Below are positions 44,679 to 53,028 of a stretch of 64,000 nucleotides of DNA, in pieces. The DNA lies in contig NZ_CP132360.1 of assembly GCF_030758955.1 (NCBI RefSeq), forward strand, positions 1,783,313 through 1,847,312, written 5' to 3'. The DNA comes from Agrococcus beijingensis. GTDB lineage: Bacteria; Actinomycetota; Actinomycetes; Actinomycetales; Microbacteriaceae. A program made the translations under genes and the position numbers. The notes under the pieces are model-generated. The model saw only the letters and a list, made by a program, of their open reading frames with translations. It was not told the DNA's origin and searched no databases. Position 1 is the first letter of the stretch. Each line of letters opens with the position of its first letter.

Positions 44679-45554
44679 CTACAGCGCCGCCAGGATCGCC
44701 GCCGCGTAGGCCCGCTGGCCCGGCCAGTTGAGGTGCAGGCCGCGGTCGGTGGTCTTCTTGCCGTTCACGAGGCCGCTCACCCAGGGTCCGCTCGTGTCGC
44801 AGAGACTGTGGCCTTCAAAGGCAGCGGCGATGTCGACGAAGGTCGCGCTGGAGCCCGAGACGCCCGCCGCGAGCCATTGGTTGATGCCGGCGACCATGTT
44901 GTTCGCGACCGTGGCTTGCTGCTCCGACACCGTCACGGGAGCGCCGCGAAAAGAGCCGAGCTCGCACGGCGCCGTGAGGTCGCGGCCGAACAGCAGCGGG
45001 TAGCCGGCGACGACGATGTCGGCGTCGAACCCGGTCGCGGCGCGCACGGTGGCGACGAGGCCGGCGATGCGCTGCGGCAGGTCCATCGAGGCCACCGAGG
45101 CGCGGAAGAGCTCGGCCTCGCAGCTGCCGATGCCCACGCTGCTGCAGGCGAGCACGATCGACTGCCAGCCGATGTCGTTGATGCCGACGGTGATGGTGAC
45201 GAGCTCGGTCGCGGGGCCGAGCCGGCCAGCGGCGATCGCGTCGCGGGCCTGCTGCACCGCGGTGCCGGGCTGGCGGTCGAGGTCGGTGGCGTCGCCGGTG
45301 GTGGCGCCGGCGCACGCGTGCGAGGCGACGCCGCCGAAGGTGGGAGCGATCACGATCGGATAGGCCTTCAGCGTGCGCAGGCAGCCGAGCTGCAGCCGCG
45401 GCATGAGGCCGGTGCCGGCCGCTTCCGAGTCGCCTAGTGCGACGTAGGCGAAGCCGCCGGCGGGTGGGCCGGCGGCCGTGGCCGGGGCGGCGCCGAGCAG
45501 CGTCGACGCGCCGAGCGCGAGTGCGGCGACGATTGCGAGCATCCGTCGTTGCAC
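44679..45554 (-). CDS. Secreted SGNH/GDSL hydrolase (paralog 1)
   Basis: The 291-residue protein starts at a GTG (QRRMLAIVAAL) after GAGGAC, with a signal peptide ending near PATAA. SGNH block I is YVALGDSEAAGTG, block III is TVGINDIGW, and the catalytic Asp/His are in TTDRGLHLNWPGQ. Several Cys pairs (ASHACAGATTG, SSVGIGSCEAE, SLCDTSGPW) suggest disulfides, as in the Streptomyces extracellular lipase type. It stands in tandem with a close paralog (45653-46525), with 98 bp between them. Lipid or ester substrates are likely. Confidence 0.88.
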   Translation of the reverse strand: MQRRMLAIVAALALGASTLLGAAPATAAGPPAGGFAYVALGDSEAAGTGLMPRLQLGCLRTLKAYPIVIAPTFGGVASHACAGATTGDATDLDRQPGTAVQQARDAIAAGRLGPATELVTITVGINDIGWQSIVLACSSVGIGSCEAELFRASVASMDLPQRIAGLVATVRAATGFDADIVVAGYPLLFGRDLTAPCELGSFRGAPVTVSEQQATVANNMVAGINQWLAAGVSGSSATFVDIAAAFEGHSLCDTSGPWVSGLVNGKKTTDRGLHLNWPGQRAYAAAILAAL

Positions 45555-45652
45555 GATGTCCTCATCTCCATGCCGCGAGCGGCCGACAGACGGGTGCTGG
45601 CCCGCTGTCGACCGCTCGCAACGCTGCGCGCATCGGTGCCGCGCGCCCGCCG

Positions 45653-46525
45653 CTACAACTCCGCCAGGATCGCCGCCGCGTACGCTCGCTGGCCCGGCCA
45701 GTTGAGGTGCAGGCCGCGGTCGGCGGTCTTCTTGCCGTTCACCAGGCCGCTCACCCACGGACCGCTCGTGTCGCAGAGGCCGTGACCCTCGAACGCCGCC
45801 TCGATGGGCGCGGGGATGCCGCCTGCCGCCGCGGCACCGGCCGCGATCGCCCGGTTGACGGCCGTCACGCCGCCGTTCGCGAGTCCCGCGAGGGCTGGGC
45901 TCACCGAGACCGGCTGACCCTGGAACGAGCCGATGCTGCACGGCGTCGTGATCTCGCCGAACAGGTGCGGGTAGCCGCCGACGACAACGTCGGCCTGCGG
46001 GGCAAAGCCGCGCACCATGGCCACAAGCTGCCCCACCCGCTCGCCGATCGCCGGCACGCCGGCCAGCACACTGGGCAGCAGCCCCGCGCAGGTCAGCTCG
46101 TTCACCGGATCGCTGCACTGCACCAGCAGCGACAGCCAAGAGATGTCGTTGATGCCTACGGTGATGGTGACGAGCTCGGTGGCCGGACCGAGTCGACCGG
46201 CCGCGATCGCGTCGCGCGCCTGCTGCACGGCGGTCCCCGGCTGTGGCGCCGGATTCGACGCGTCGCCGGTCGTGGCACCTGCGCAGGCGTGAGAGGCGAC
46301 GCCGCCGTATTGCGGCGCGATGATGATCGGGTAGGCCTTCAGCGAGCGCAGGCAGTCTTGCTGCACGGCAGGCAGGAGTCCGGTGCCCGCCGCCTCTGAG
46401 TCGCCAAGGGCGACGTAGGCGAAGCCAACCGGGGGAGGGTCGGCCGCGCTGGCGGGCGCCGCGCCGAGCAGCGCCGAAGCGCCCACCGCGATCCCGGCGA
46501 AGAGTGCGAGCATGCGTCGTTGCAC
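45653..46525 (-). CDS. Secreted SGNH/GDSL hydrolase (paralog 2)
   Basis: The 290-residue protein starts at the equivalent GTG (QRRMLALFAGI) with signal peptide ending near PASAA. The same blocks are present: YVALGDSEAAGTG, TVGINDISW and the end KTADRGLHLNWPGQRAYAAA, which is almost identical to paralog 1 while the middle (FQGQPVSVSPALAGLANGG) has diverged. The conserved ends in DNA suggest a duplication kept similar at both termini. The 170 bp upstream contain no gene; at 46641-46681 they carry a copy of the copA 3' end. Confidence 0.88.
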   Translation of the reverse strand: MQRRMLALFAGIAVGASALLGAAPASAADPPPVGFAYVALGDSEAAGTGLLPAVQQDCLRSLKAYPIIIAPQYGGVASHACAGATTGDASNPAPQPGTAVQQARDAIAAGRLGPATELVTITVGINDISWLSLLVQCSDPVNELTCAGLLPSVLAGVPAIGERVGQLVAMVRGFAPQADVVVGGYPHLFGEITTPCSIGSFQGQPVSVSPALAGLANGGVTAVNRAIAAGAAAAGGIPAPIEAAFEGHGLCDTSGPWVSGLVNGKKTADRGLHLNWPGQRAYAAAILAEL

Positions 46526-46640
46526 GATGTCCTCAATTCGATCATTGATGCAGGGAGATCGATTCCGTAACACCGTTTCGGATCGGTCTGGGGCTGATGC
46601 TAGCCCTGCGCGACCGCCGCGGATAGGCCGCCGATCGGCC

Positions 46641-46681
46641 GCCGTCAGGCCGTCGGCCGGGAGCCCCGCAGCGTCAGAGAG
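46641..46681. repeat. Left direct repeat: duplicate of the copA 3' end
   Basis: About 40 bp (starting GCCGTCAGGCCGTCGGCCGG) match 47818-47858 with two mismatches. On the minus strand they still encode SLTLRGSRPTA and a stop, the last codons of CopA ([10 protein letters not shown] in the intact gene). The two copies flank the MNT/HEPN module. Confidence 0.85.
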
Positions 46682-46696
46682 GTGCGTGCCATTCGC

Positions 46697-47167
46697 TCAC
46701 CTGCGGCCGATGGCGAACACGGGCAGGGAGCCGATGACACTGGAGCAGGATTCGACCATCGCTCGGGCATCCGCGAGATTCTCGCCGATGTCGTCGGGAT
46801 GGATCTCCGTCCCCGTGTAGTCGCCCTCGTTCCGGAGGCGTCGAACCACGTCGTAGACGCCGAGCCGTCCTGCTCAGCCGCCCTGTCCGCCGAGCATCGC
46901 TCTGACTGCGTCGACCGGCGCGACATGACCGCCGCTCCTCGTAGGACGCAGGCCGCGTGAGAGGAGCACTGCTTCCAATGCCTTCCGGTTGCCGGCACGC
47001 AAGGCATCGGCGGCGATCTCTGGGTCGTCGGCCGCGAGTGCTGCGGCGGTCGCGAGATGTCGCCGCGCTTTTTCGATGCGGGTTCGCGCTGCGACCTCGT
47101 CGGGTGGACAGAGCTCGAGTTCGCCGCGTGCGACCATCGCTTCCAGCTCTGCCTGGCCGAAAGTCAC
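46697..47167 (-). pseudogene. HEPN-domain protein interrupted by an in-frame stop (toxin-like partner)
   Basis: From the GTG at 47167, 97 codons encode a HEPN-type helical protein (TRIEKARRHLATAAALAADD, ADALRAGNRKALEAVLLSRG). A TGA at 46874-46876 then interrupts it in frame. Downstream, the same frame continues for 58 codons with the expected second half: GVYDVVRRLRNEGDYTGTEI, then HPDDIGENLADARAMVESC, ending at a TGA (46697-46699). The RxxRN motif typical of HEPN ribonucleases lies after the stop. The start overlaps the nucleotidyltransferase stop by GTGA. Either a true nonsense mutation or a sequencing error is possible. Confidence 0.8.
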
Positions 47168-47745
47168 GACAGCAGGTCGATCGTGGGGCCGGCCTGGACT
47201 CGGGTCACGAGCTCATCCTCTCCTCGCTCCCATCGCTCGTCGCTGAGGAACGTCACGTTGACCTCGCGGCCGACGGCACCGTCGATGCCGTCGAGGGCAT
47301 CGTAGACATCTCGCCGCTTCGGCGTTCCGACGATCAACAGGTCGATGTCGTTCGGGCTGGCTCCGGGCTGACCAGCGGATCGGGCGGCGAACGATCCGAA
47401 GATGATCGCCGCGGAGATGCCGGCGATGTCGCGAAGCGCCTCCGCCAGCAGCGCGCGCGGCCCATGGGTCACTGCCAGCAGCGCTCGTAGCGGCCCGACG
47501 ACCGGATTCCTCTCATTCGCCGCGAAGAGCGCACTCCGACCCACCCGGGACTCGGTGAGCAACCCGGCGCTCGTGAGTCGGGCGAGCTCTCGGTGGGCGG
47601 CCGACTGGCTGGCGCCGGTGGCGCTCGTGATCTCGCTCGTAGAGATCGGCCGGGTCGAGCGCAGGAGCACATCGAGGATGGCGGCCTGCAGCTCCGACCG
47701 GAAGATCGGGGCGAGAGCGGTTGAACTATCCACAACACGCATCAT
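47164..47745 (-). CDS. wHTH-nucleotidyltransferase (MNT) antitoxin-like protein
   Basis: About 193 residues from the ATG at 47745. The N-terminal half is a winged helix (LQAAILDVLLRSTRPISTSE, SQSAAHRELARLTSAGLLTE). The C-terminal half is a minimal nucleotidyltransferase with the GSFAARSAGQ and NDIDLLIVGTP motifs (G-S and D-x-D metal ligands). In MNT/HEPN systems the MNT protein AMPylates or neutralises the HEPN ribonuclease. No ribosome-binding box is seen; ATGs at 47742 or 47763 are alternatives. It is coupled to the broken HEPN gene by a 4-nt overlap. Confidence 0.82.
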   Translation of the reverse strand: MMRVVDSSTALAPIFRSELQAAILDVLLRSTRPISTSEITSATGASQSAAHRELARLTSAGLLTESRVGRSALFAANERNPVVGPLRALLAVTHGPRALLAEALRDIAGISAAIIFGSFAARSAGQPGASPNDIDLLIVGTPKRRDVYDALDGIDGAVGREVNVTFLSDERWERGEDELVTRVQAGPTIDLLS

Positions 47746-47764
47746 ATAACCCGCATCACGCATA
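47739..47764. promoter_or_regulatory. Repeated GCATCA boxes around an AT-rich core at the MNT start
   Basis: GCATCA occurs twice within 26 bp, with TATAA between them, overlapping the possible start codons of the winged-helix MNT protein. The arrangement would suit an autoregulatory operator plus -10 region (TATATG on the minus strand). Evidence is positional only. Confidence 0.3.
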
Positions 47765-47817
47765 GTCGGGTGTCAGGCGCCTCGGGGCCGCCGCGCGCTC
47801 CACGCCGACCCCGGTTC

Positions 47818-47858
47818 GCCGTCAGGCCGTCGGCCGGAAGCCCCGCAGCGTCAGCGAG
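47818..47858. repeat. Right direct repeat: 3' end of intact copA
   Basis: This is the other copy of the 40-bp sequence at 46641-46681. It contains the true stop codon and last codons of copA. The 1.1 kb between the copies holds only the MNT/HEPN module, as expected for an insertion that regenerated the target gene end. Confidence 0.85.
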
Positions 47859-50029
47859 TGCAGCACCACGAAGACGCTCGAGAAGGCCATCGCGGCGCCC
47901 GCGATCAGCGGGTTCAGCAGCCCCGCCATCGCCAGCGGAATCGCCAGCACGTTGTAGGCGAAGGCCCAGAAGAGGTTGCCGCGGATCGTGCGCAGCGTAC
48001 GCCGCGACAGCGCGATCGCGTCGGCAGCGCCGGCCAGGTCGCCGTGCACGAGCGTGATGTCGGCGGCCTGCTGGGCGGCGTCGGTGCCGGTGCCCATGGC
48101 GAGCCCCAGATCGGCGGCGGCGAGGGCGGCTGCGTCGTTCACGCCGTCGCCGGCCATCGCGACCTTCGCCGGTCGGCCGTCGGCACCGCGCGCCTGCTCC
48201 GCCTGCACGGCGTCGACCTTCTGCGTCGGCGTCACGCCGGAGAGGACACGACGGATGCCGACCTCGTCGGCGACCTGGCGTGCGGCGCGCTCGTGGTCGC
48301 CGGTGAGCATGACGACCTCGATGCCGAGCCGGCCGAGGCGCTCGACGGCGGCCCGGGAGGTCGCCTTGACGGTGTCGCGCACCGAGACGACGGCACGCAT
48401 CCGCCCGTCCCAGGCGACAACGAGCGCCGTCGCGCCGCGCGCCTCTGCGGCCTCGAACGCCTCGGCGAGGTCGTCAGGCAGCGCCAGCGCGAAGGCGTCG
48501 GCGAGCCAAGCGGGCTTGCCCACCTGCACGGCGCGGCCGTCGACCATGCCGATCACGCCGGCGCCGGCGACGCCCGAGACCTGCTCGGCGCGCAGCTCGC
48601 TCGCGCCCGCGGTGACGATCGCCTTCGCGATCGGGTGCTCGCTCGCGCGCTCGACGGCGGCGGCGATCCGCAGTGCCTCGTCGGCGTCCTCACCGGTGGT
48701 GGCGACGACGGCCTCCACGCGCATCCGCCCCTCGGTGACCGTGCCGGTCTTGTCGACGAGCATCGTGGTGATGCCGCGGCTCGACTCGAGCACCCGGGCG
48801 TCGCGGATCAGCACGCCGAGCTCGGCGCCGCGGGTGGTGCCGACGAGCAGCGCGGTCGGGGTCGCGAGGCCCAGCGCGCAGGGGCAGGCGATGATGAGCG
48901 TCGCGACCGCCGCGGTGAAGGCGGCGGCGACGTCGCCGGTGAAGAGCAGCCAGCCGACCAGGGCGGCGAGCGAGAGCACGAGCACGACGGGCACGAACCA
49001 CTGCGAGACGCGGTCGGCGAGGCGCTGCACGTCGGCCTTGCCCTCCTGCGCGCGCTGCAGCAGCGAGGCGATGCGCTGCAGCTCGGTGTCGGCGCCGACC
49101 CGCGTCGCCTCGACGACGAGCGCGCCGTGGCCGTTGATGGTCGCGCCCACGACCTCGCTGCCCACGGTCACCTCGACCGGCAGCGACTCGCCCGTCAGCA
49201 GCGACGCGTCGATCGCCGAGGCGCCCTCGACGACCACGCCGTCGGCCGCGATCTTCTCGCCCGGCACGACGCGGAATCGGTCGCCGACGACCAGCTGGCC
49301 GACCGGGATGCGCAGGTCGGCGCCGTCGCGGATGACCGTGGCCTCCTTGGCGGCGAGGCGAGCGAGCGAGCGCATGGCCTGCTGGTTCGAGCGCTTGGCG
49401 CGCGACTCGATGAAGCGGCCGGCGAGCAGGAAGACGGTGACGAGCGCGGCGACCTCGAGGTAGAGCTCGTCGCCATGCGCGCCCAGCCACTGGAACTGCA
49501 TCTGCATGCCCGGGCGGCCGGCGTCGCCGAAGATCAGCGCCCAGAGCGACCAGCCGAGCGCGGCGATGACGCCGAGCGAGACGAGCGTGTCCATGGTGGC
49601 CGCGCCGTGGCGCAGGTTGACGGCGGCGGCGCGGTGGAACGGCCACGCGCCCCAGATCGCCACCGGCAGCGTGAGCGCGAGCGCCACCCACTGCCAGCCG
49701 GTGAACTGCAGCGCGGGCACCATCGACAGCACGCCGACCGGCACGGCGAGCGAGGCCGAGACGATGAGGCGCGTGCGCAGGCTGGTGCCGTGCTCGTCGC
49801 GCACGGCGTCGGGCTGGGGGAGCGCGGCCTGGTAGCCGGTCTGCTCGACGGTGCGGATCGCATCCTCGACCGTCGTGCCCGACGGCAGCGTGACGCGGGC
49901 GACCTCGGTGGCGTAGTTGACCGTGGCTTCGACGCCGGGCATCTTGCCGAGCTTGCGCTCGATGCGGTTGGCGCACGACGAGCACGTCATGCCGCCGATC
50001 TCGAGGTCGATCGTCTGCGTCTCTGTCAT
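47822..50029 (-). CDS. copA: Copper-exporting P-type ATPase
   Basis: The 735-residue P1B-ATPase has one N-terminal HMA domain with [11 protein letters not shown] (Cys16, Cys19), the membrane metal site [15 protein letters not shown], phosphorylation site [11 protein letters not shown] motif [10 protein letters not shown] and hinge [10 protein letters not shown]. It exports Cu(I). GGAGG lies before the ATG and a CsoR operator lies 10 bp upstream of the start. The C-terminus is the insertion point of the MNT/HEPN module. copZ and csoR follow upstream in the same orientation. Confidence 0.96.
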   Translation of the reverse strand: MTETQTIDLEIGGMTCSSCANRIERKLGKMPGVEATVNYATEVARVTLPSGTTVEDAIRTVEQTGYQAALPQPDAVRDEHGTSLRTRLIVSASLAVPVGVLSMVPALQFTGWQWVALALTLPVAIWGAWPFHRAAAVNLRHGAATMDTLVSLGVIAALGWSLWALIFGDAGRPGMQMQFQWLGAHGDELYLEVAALVTVFLLAGRFIESRAKRSNQQAMRSLARLAAKEATVIRDGADLRIPVGQLVVGDRFRVVPGEKIAADGVVVEGASAIDASLLTGESLPVEVTVGSEVVGATINGHGALVVEATRVGADTELQRIASLLQRAQEGKADVQRLADRVSQWFVPVVLVLSLAALVGWLLFTGDVAAAFTAAVATLIIACPCALGLATPTALLVGTTRGAELGVLIRDARVLESSRGITTMLVDKTGTVTEGRMRVEAVVATTGEDADEALRIAAAVERASEHPIAKAIVTAGASELRAEQVSGVAGAGVIGMVDGRAVQVGKPAWLADAFALALPDDLAEAFEAAEARGATALVVAWDGRMRAVVSVRDTVKATSRAAVERLGRLGIEVVMLTGDHERAARQVADEVGIRRVLSGVTPTQKVDAVQAEQARGADGRPAKVAMAGDGVNDAAALAAADLGLAMGTGTDAAQQAADITLVHGDLAGAADAIALSRRTLRTIRGNLFWAFAYNVLAIPLAMAGLLNPLIAGAAMAFSSVFVVLHSLTLRGFRPTA

Positions 50030-50038
50030 GCCTCCACT

Positions 50039-50055
50039 ATACCCCCCAGGGGTAT
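50039..50055. promoter_or_regulatory. CsoR operator upstream of copA
   Basis: ATACCCCCCAGGGGTAT matches the known CsoR box form ATACCCCN(1-3)GGGGTAT. It lies 10 bp before the copA ATG. Copper binding to CsoR should release it and switch on copA. Confidence 0.88.
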
Positions 50056-50116
50056 GCGCCGCCACCGTTCACCACCCGTTGATCGAGCAGCTCGCGGCTG
50101 CAGCTCCGGACTTTCC

Positions 50117-50170
50117 CCCGTTGATCGAGTAGCTCGCGGCCACAGGCCGCGCGCGTATCGAGATCCCCAC
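50117..50170. repeat. Family F repeat, copy F1
   Basis: The unit reads CCCGTTGATCGAGTAGCTCG, an inner GCGGCCACAGGCCGC hairpin, then GCGCGTATCGAGATCCCCAC. The start of another unit (CCCGTTGATCGAGCAGCTCG) precedes it at about 50076. It lies between copA and copZ, both on the minus strand. Related units are at 61106-61152 and, inside a coding region, at 63861-63911. Confidence 0.8.
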
Positions 50171-50176
50171 ACAGCA

Positions 50177-50211
50177 AGAGCGCCGGCCCCCTGCACGGGA
50201 ACCGGCGCTCT
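50177..50211 (-). terminator. Hairpin terminator after copZ
   Basis: Perfect arms AGAGCGCCGG and CCGGCGCTCT stand around a 15-nt loop, 20 bp after the copZ stop on the minus strand, followed by TTGCTG. It likely ends the csoR-copZ transcript, leaving copA to its own CsoR-controlled promoter. Confidence 0.7.
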
Positions 50212-50231
50212 CACAGAACGGATGCGTCGCC

Positions 50232-50552
50232 TCAGACGAGCGAGTACCCCGCGTCGCTCACGGCCGCACGCACGTCGTCGAGGCGCAGCGGTGCGTCAGC
50301 GTTGACGGTGACCTTCGAGCGGCCGCCGACGACGAGCTCGACCTGGACGCCCTCGACGCCGGCGAGGCCGGAGATCTCCTCGGTGACCGACGAGACGCAG
50401 TGGCCACAGGTCATGCCCTCGACCTCGAAGGTCTGGGCGGCGACGTCGGTGGTCGACTGCTCGGGCACGGCGCAGCAGCCGCCGCCGCAGCAGCCGCCTG
50501 CCTGCACGTCGGCGTCAGCGGGCGTGGTCGTGATCTCGATGTTCTGCAGCAT
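50232..50552 (-). CDS. copZ: Copper chaperone CopZ with Cys-rich N-terminal extension
   Basis: The 106-residue protein has a C-terminal HMA domain with GMTCGHCVSSV (Cys49, Cys52) and a preceding extension containing GGCCGGGCCAVP, four further Cys (21, 22, 26, 27). The usual CopZ is about 70 residues, so the extension is an extra potential Cu(I) site. It passes copper to CopA or CsoR. It sits 25 bp downstream of csoR and so shares the operator at 50887. Confidence 0.92.
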   Translation of the reverse strand: MLQNIEITTTPADADVQAGGCCGGGCCAVPEQSTTDVAAQTFEVEGMTCGHCVSSVTEEISGLAGVEGVQVELVVGGRSKVTVNADAPLRLDDVRAAVSDAGYSLV

Positions 50553-50577
50553 GGTTGCCTTCCTTGCGTGACGGGTA

Positions 50578-50874
50578 TCAGGAGCGGACCAGGCGCGCGA
50601 TCGCGGCGCTGGCTTCGGTGAGCTTCTCTTGAGCGACGGCGCCGCCGGCTTGAGCGGCTTCGGCGACGCAGTGCGCGAGGTGGTCCTCGACGAGCTGCAG
50701 CGCGACGGTCTCGAGGGCCTTCGTGGCAGCCGACACCTGCGTGAGGATGTCGATGCAGTAGGTGTCCTCGTCGACCATGCGGCCGATGCCCCGCACCTGG
50801 CCCTCGACGCGACGCAGGCGCTTGAGGATCGCCTCTTTGTCCTGCGCGTAGCCGTGGCCGGTGTGGGTGCTCAT
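50578..50874 (-). CDS. csoR: Copper-sensing transcriptional repressor CsoR
   Basis: The 98-residue helical repressor of the CsoR/RcnR family has the Cu(I) ligands Cys40 (DTYCIDIL), His65 and Cys69 (DHLAHCVAEA), the C-H-C set of true CsoR, and the DNA-contacting basic segment LKRLRRVEGQVRGIGRMV. An operator lies 12 bp upstream of its start, so it represses itself, copZ and copA until copper binds. Confidence 0.95.
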   Translation of the reverse strand: MSTHTGHGYAQDKEAILKRLRRVEGQVRGIGRMVDEDTYCIDILTQVSAATKALETVALQLVEDHLAHCVAEAAQAGGAVAQEKLTEASAAIARLVRS

Positions 50875-50886
50875 AGTGCGTCCATC

Positions 50887-50903
50887 ATACCCCCGAGGGG
50901 TAT
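50887..50903. promoter_or_regulatory. CsoR operator upstream of csoR-copZ
   Basis: ATACCCCCGAGGGGTAT is the same operator type as at 50039-50055, with one changed core base. Being 12 bp upstream of csoR, it is the autoregulatory site. Confidence 0.9.
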
Positions 50904-50915
50904 GTGTGGCAACGG

Positions 50916-51506
50916 TCAGGCGACCGCGGTGCGGTACTCGGGCGCCGCCCAGCTGCGCTGAGCTGCCGAGAGCAGCTCATCGAACAGTGCGTCTGCCTCG
51001 CTACCGAGGTAGTGGCCGAGCAGCTCTAGGGTGATGAAGCCGTGCACGCCGGCGAAGATCGTCTGCGTCGCGATGGCCGCGTCGCCGTCGAGGTAGCCCA
51101 CGTCAATGGCCGCGCTCACCGCGTGCAGCAGCGGCTCGGTCGTGCTCTCGCGAGCGTCGTCGATCGCGGCGGAACCCTCGGTGCGGCCGAACACCACCTG
51201 GAACTTCGTCGCGTTGCCGCGGGCCCAATCGCGCATCGCGTGCGCAAGGGCGGGGATGCGCTCCGGCACGTGAACGACATCGACCGCCAGTTGGGCATCC
51301 ACGAACGACCGCGCAGCGCGCAGCGTGATCGCCTCGAGCAGCTCTCCGCGCGAGCCGAACAGCGAGTAGACGGCGGAGGTCGACGTGCCGACCGAGGCGA
51401 CGAGCGGCCGCAACGAGAAGTCGGGGCCGTCACTGGCCATCAGATCGGTCGCGGCTTCGAGCAGCCGCTGGCGCAGTTGCTCGTCGTGGAGGCGTGGTCG
51501 TCCCAT
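50916..51506 (-). CDS. TetR-family transcriptional regulator
   Basis: The 196-residue protein has an N-terminal HTH (LRPLVASVGTSTSAVYSLFG followed by SRGELLEAITLRAARSF) and a C-terminal ligand domain ending GVHGFITLELLGHYLG, which resembles the WHG-type TetR domain. Its targets are unknown. It precedes the CsoR set on the same strand but the CsoR operator and 41-bp gap separate them. Upstream lies the tRNA-Arg gene. Confidence 0.9.
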   Translation of the reverse strand: MGRPRLHDEQLRQRLLEAATDLMASDGPDFSLRPLVASVGTSTSAVYSLFGSRGELLEAITLRAARSFVDAQLAVDVVHVPERIPALAHAMRDWARGNATKFQVVFGRTEGSAAIDDARESTTEPLLHAVSAAIDVGYLDGDAAIATQTIFAGVHGFITLELLGHYLGSEADALFDELLSAAQRSWAAPEYRTAVA

Positions 51507-51578
51507 AGGGAGAATCGTACGGCCTGCGCAAAAGTTGTTCGACGCTTTCGCGCCGCTACGCGCAACTCTTTGAAAAAG

Positions 51579-51651
51579 TGCCCCCAGTAGGATTCGAACC
51601 TACGGCCTTCTGCTCCGGAGGCAGACGCTCTATCCCCTGAGCTATGGGGGC
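51579..51651 (-). tRNA. tRNA-Arg (anticodon CCG)
   Basis: The 73-nt gene folds with acceptor GCCCCCA/TGGGGGC, a D arm with GCTCAGGGGATAGAGC, the anticodon stem-loop TCTGC-CTCCGGA-GCAGA and T arm GTAGGTTCGAATCCTAC. The CCG anticodon reads CGG Arg codons. The CCA end is not encoded (discriminator A followed by C). Confidence 0.96.
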
Positions 51652-51708
51652 CGGGCCGCCGAGGCAGCAACTCTCAATCTATCACCGGCCCGGACTGGCC
51701 GATGCACG

Positions 51709-52365
51709 CTAGCGCGTCAGCGCCACCCAAGCGAGGCCGATCGCGGCGCCCACGATCATCGACGGACCGAATGCCAGGTCAGACTTCGCCGACGTGCGCC
51801 GGAGTGCGAGCATCACCAGCGCAAGAAGCGCGAATACGATGAACCCGGCCACGATGCCGTAGGCCACGGTCTGCCATCCGAACCAGCCGAGCGTCAGTCC
51901 GAGCACCAGCGAGAGCTTGACGTCGCCGAGGCCCATGCTGGTCGGCGAGATCCACGCGAGCACGAAGTAGCCGCCGCCGACGGCGAGCATCGCCAGCAGC
52001 GCGGTGCTGAAGCGTGGCCACTCGCCGGTAACAGCGGTGGTGACGAGCAAAACGCCGAGCACCGCCGTCGTCATCGGCCAAACGATCAGGTCTGGCAATC
52101 GAAACTCGGCTAGATCCACGGGGATCAGCAGGGCGCTGCCAATTGCTAGGGCGCACAGAGCCAGCGAGAATCCCCAGTGGTCAGGGAACGCAGCCGCTGC
52201 TGCGCCGCCCAGCACTCCGAGCAGCGTCGGAATCCAGCGCTGGAGCCACCGCGACTCGCTCTCCACGAGACGCCTCGCCCAGGGGGTGAGTGCCCACGCT
52301 GCTCCACCGCAGATCGCAGCGGCCAGGGGGATCGCGAGCACAGGCACCAGACGAGTCTGGCGCAT
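51709..52365 (-). CDS. tadV: Prepilin peptidase, TadV/CpaA type (A24 family)
   Basis: The 218-residue membrane aspartic protease has the two catalytic Asp: Asp84 in PVDLAEFRLPD and Asp148 in SMGLGDVKLSLVLGL. About six or seven membrane segments are seen and the N-terminal methylase domain of larger PilD enzymes is absent, as in TadV. It should cleave the Flp prepilin (53358) and the TadE pseudopilin. The ATG at 52365 starts before the first membrane segment. It is divergently oriented from the pilus operon. Confidence 0.88.
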   Translation of the reverse strand: MRQTRLVPVLAIPLAAAICGGAAWALTPWARRLVESESRWLQRWIPTLLGVLGGAAAAAFPDHWGFSLALCALAIGSALLIPVDLAEFRLPDLIVWPMTTAVLGVLLVTTAVTGEWPRFSTALLAMLAVGGGYFVLAWISPTSMGLGDVKLSLVLGLTLGWFGWQTVAYGIVAGFIVFALLALVMLALRRTSAKSDLAFGPSMIVGAAIGLAWVALTR

Positions 52366-52382
52366 CTCGCGACCCGCGCCGA

Positions 52383-53021
52383 TCAGGCGTCGGGGCTCAG
52401 GCCAGCCTCGAGGTCGATGAAGGCCTGGTCCACGATCTCGGCGATGTGGTCGGCCCCACCGTTGGTGTTCACCCACACCTTGATCGCCGTCTTGACGGCA
52501 GCCGTTGCCGCGCCCGCGATGAGTCGGGGAAACGCAGCAGTCTCGGGGTCGGCGCCCGTGCGCTCAGCGATGACGAGGTGGATGGCCTCCTCGAGCTCGT
52601 CGAACTGCGCAGTTCTATGCGGCAGCAGCGCGGGGTTGGCGTCGACGAGCTGCTCTTTCGCCTTCAACGACTTCAACTGCTCCTTCGACCACGACCGGAT
52701 GGCTGAGGTGAGCACCTCTCGCAGCGACTGCAGCGGCGCCTCGTCAGCGGGGCGCTCCTCCAGTCCGGCAAGTAGGTCGACTGGTGCGACGTCGCCGGCG
52801 GCCACGATCGCAGCCTCCTTTGATGGGAAGTAGTTCGAGACGGTGCGCGGCGAGACGAAGGCGCGGTCGGCGATCTGGTCGATCGTCACGTCATCAAGAC
52901 CGCGCTCGACGGTCAGCTCGAACGCTGCCTCAGCGATCGTGCGGTGCGTCAAAGCCTTCTTCCGGGCGCGCAGGCCCAGCACGGGCTCTTCCTCGTGTTG
53001 CGGGGGAGTGTTGTCAGTCAT
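52383..53021 (-). CDS. TetR-family transcriptional regulator
   Basis: The 212-residue protein has the HTH TVERGLDDVTIDQIADRAFV with RTVSNYFPSKEAAIVA and a MftR-like C-terminal domain. It starts with a short Glu/Pro-rich segment (TDNTPPQHEEEP). It lies between tadV (17 bp downstream, same strand) and the divergent pilin operon, which makes it a candidate regulator of pilus production. Confidence 0.9.
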   Translation of the reverse strand: MTDNTPPQHEEEPVLGLRARKKALTHRTIAEAAFELTVERGLDDVTIDQIADRAFVSPRTVSNYFPSKEAAIVAAGDVAPVDLLAGLEERPADEAPLQSLREVLTSAIRSWSKEQLKSLKAKEQLVDANPALLPHRTAQFDELEEAIHLVIAERTGADPETAAFPRLIAGAATAAVKTAIKVWVNTNGGADHIAEIVDQAFIDLEAGLSPDA

Positions 53022-53028
53022 GAGCGGC

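Noticed and set aside
46645..47007. 120-residue minus-strand frame overlapping the HEPN pseudogene
   Set aside because: It is out of frame with the HEPN sequence and its only recognisable part is the duplicated CopA tail.
51579..51651. tRNA-Arg gene as attachment site of the Tad locus
   Set aside because: The Tad locus lies on the 5' side of the tRNA, and I find no copy of the tRNA 3' end near 60.3 kb where the other junction would be.
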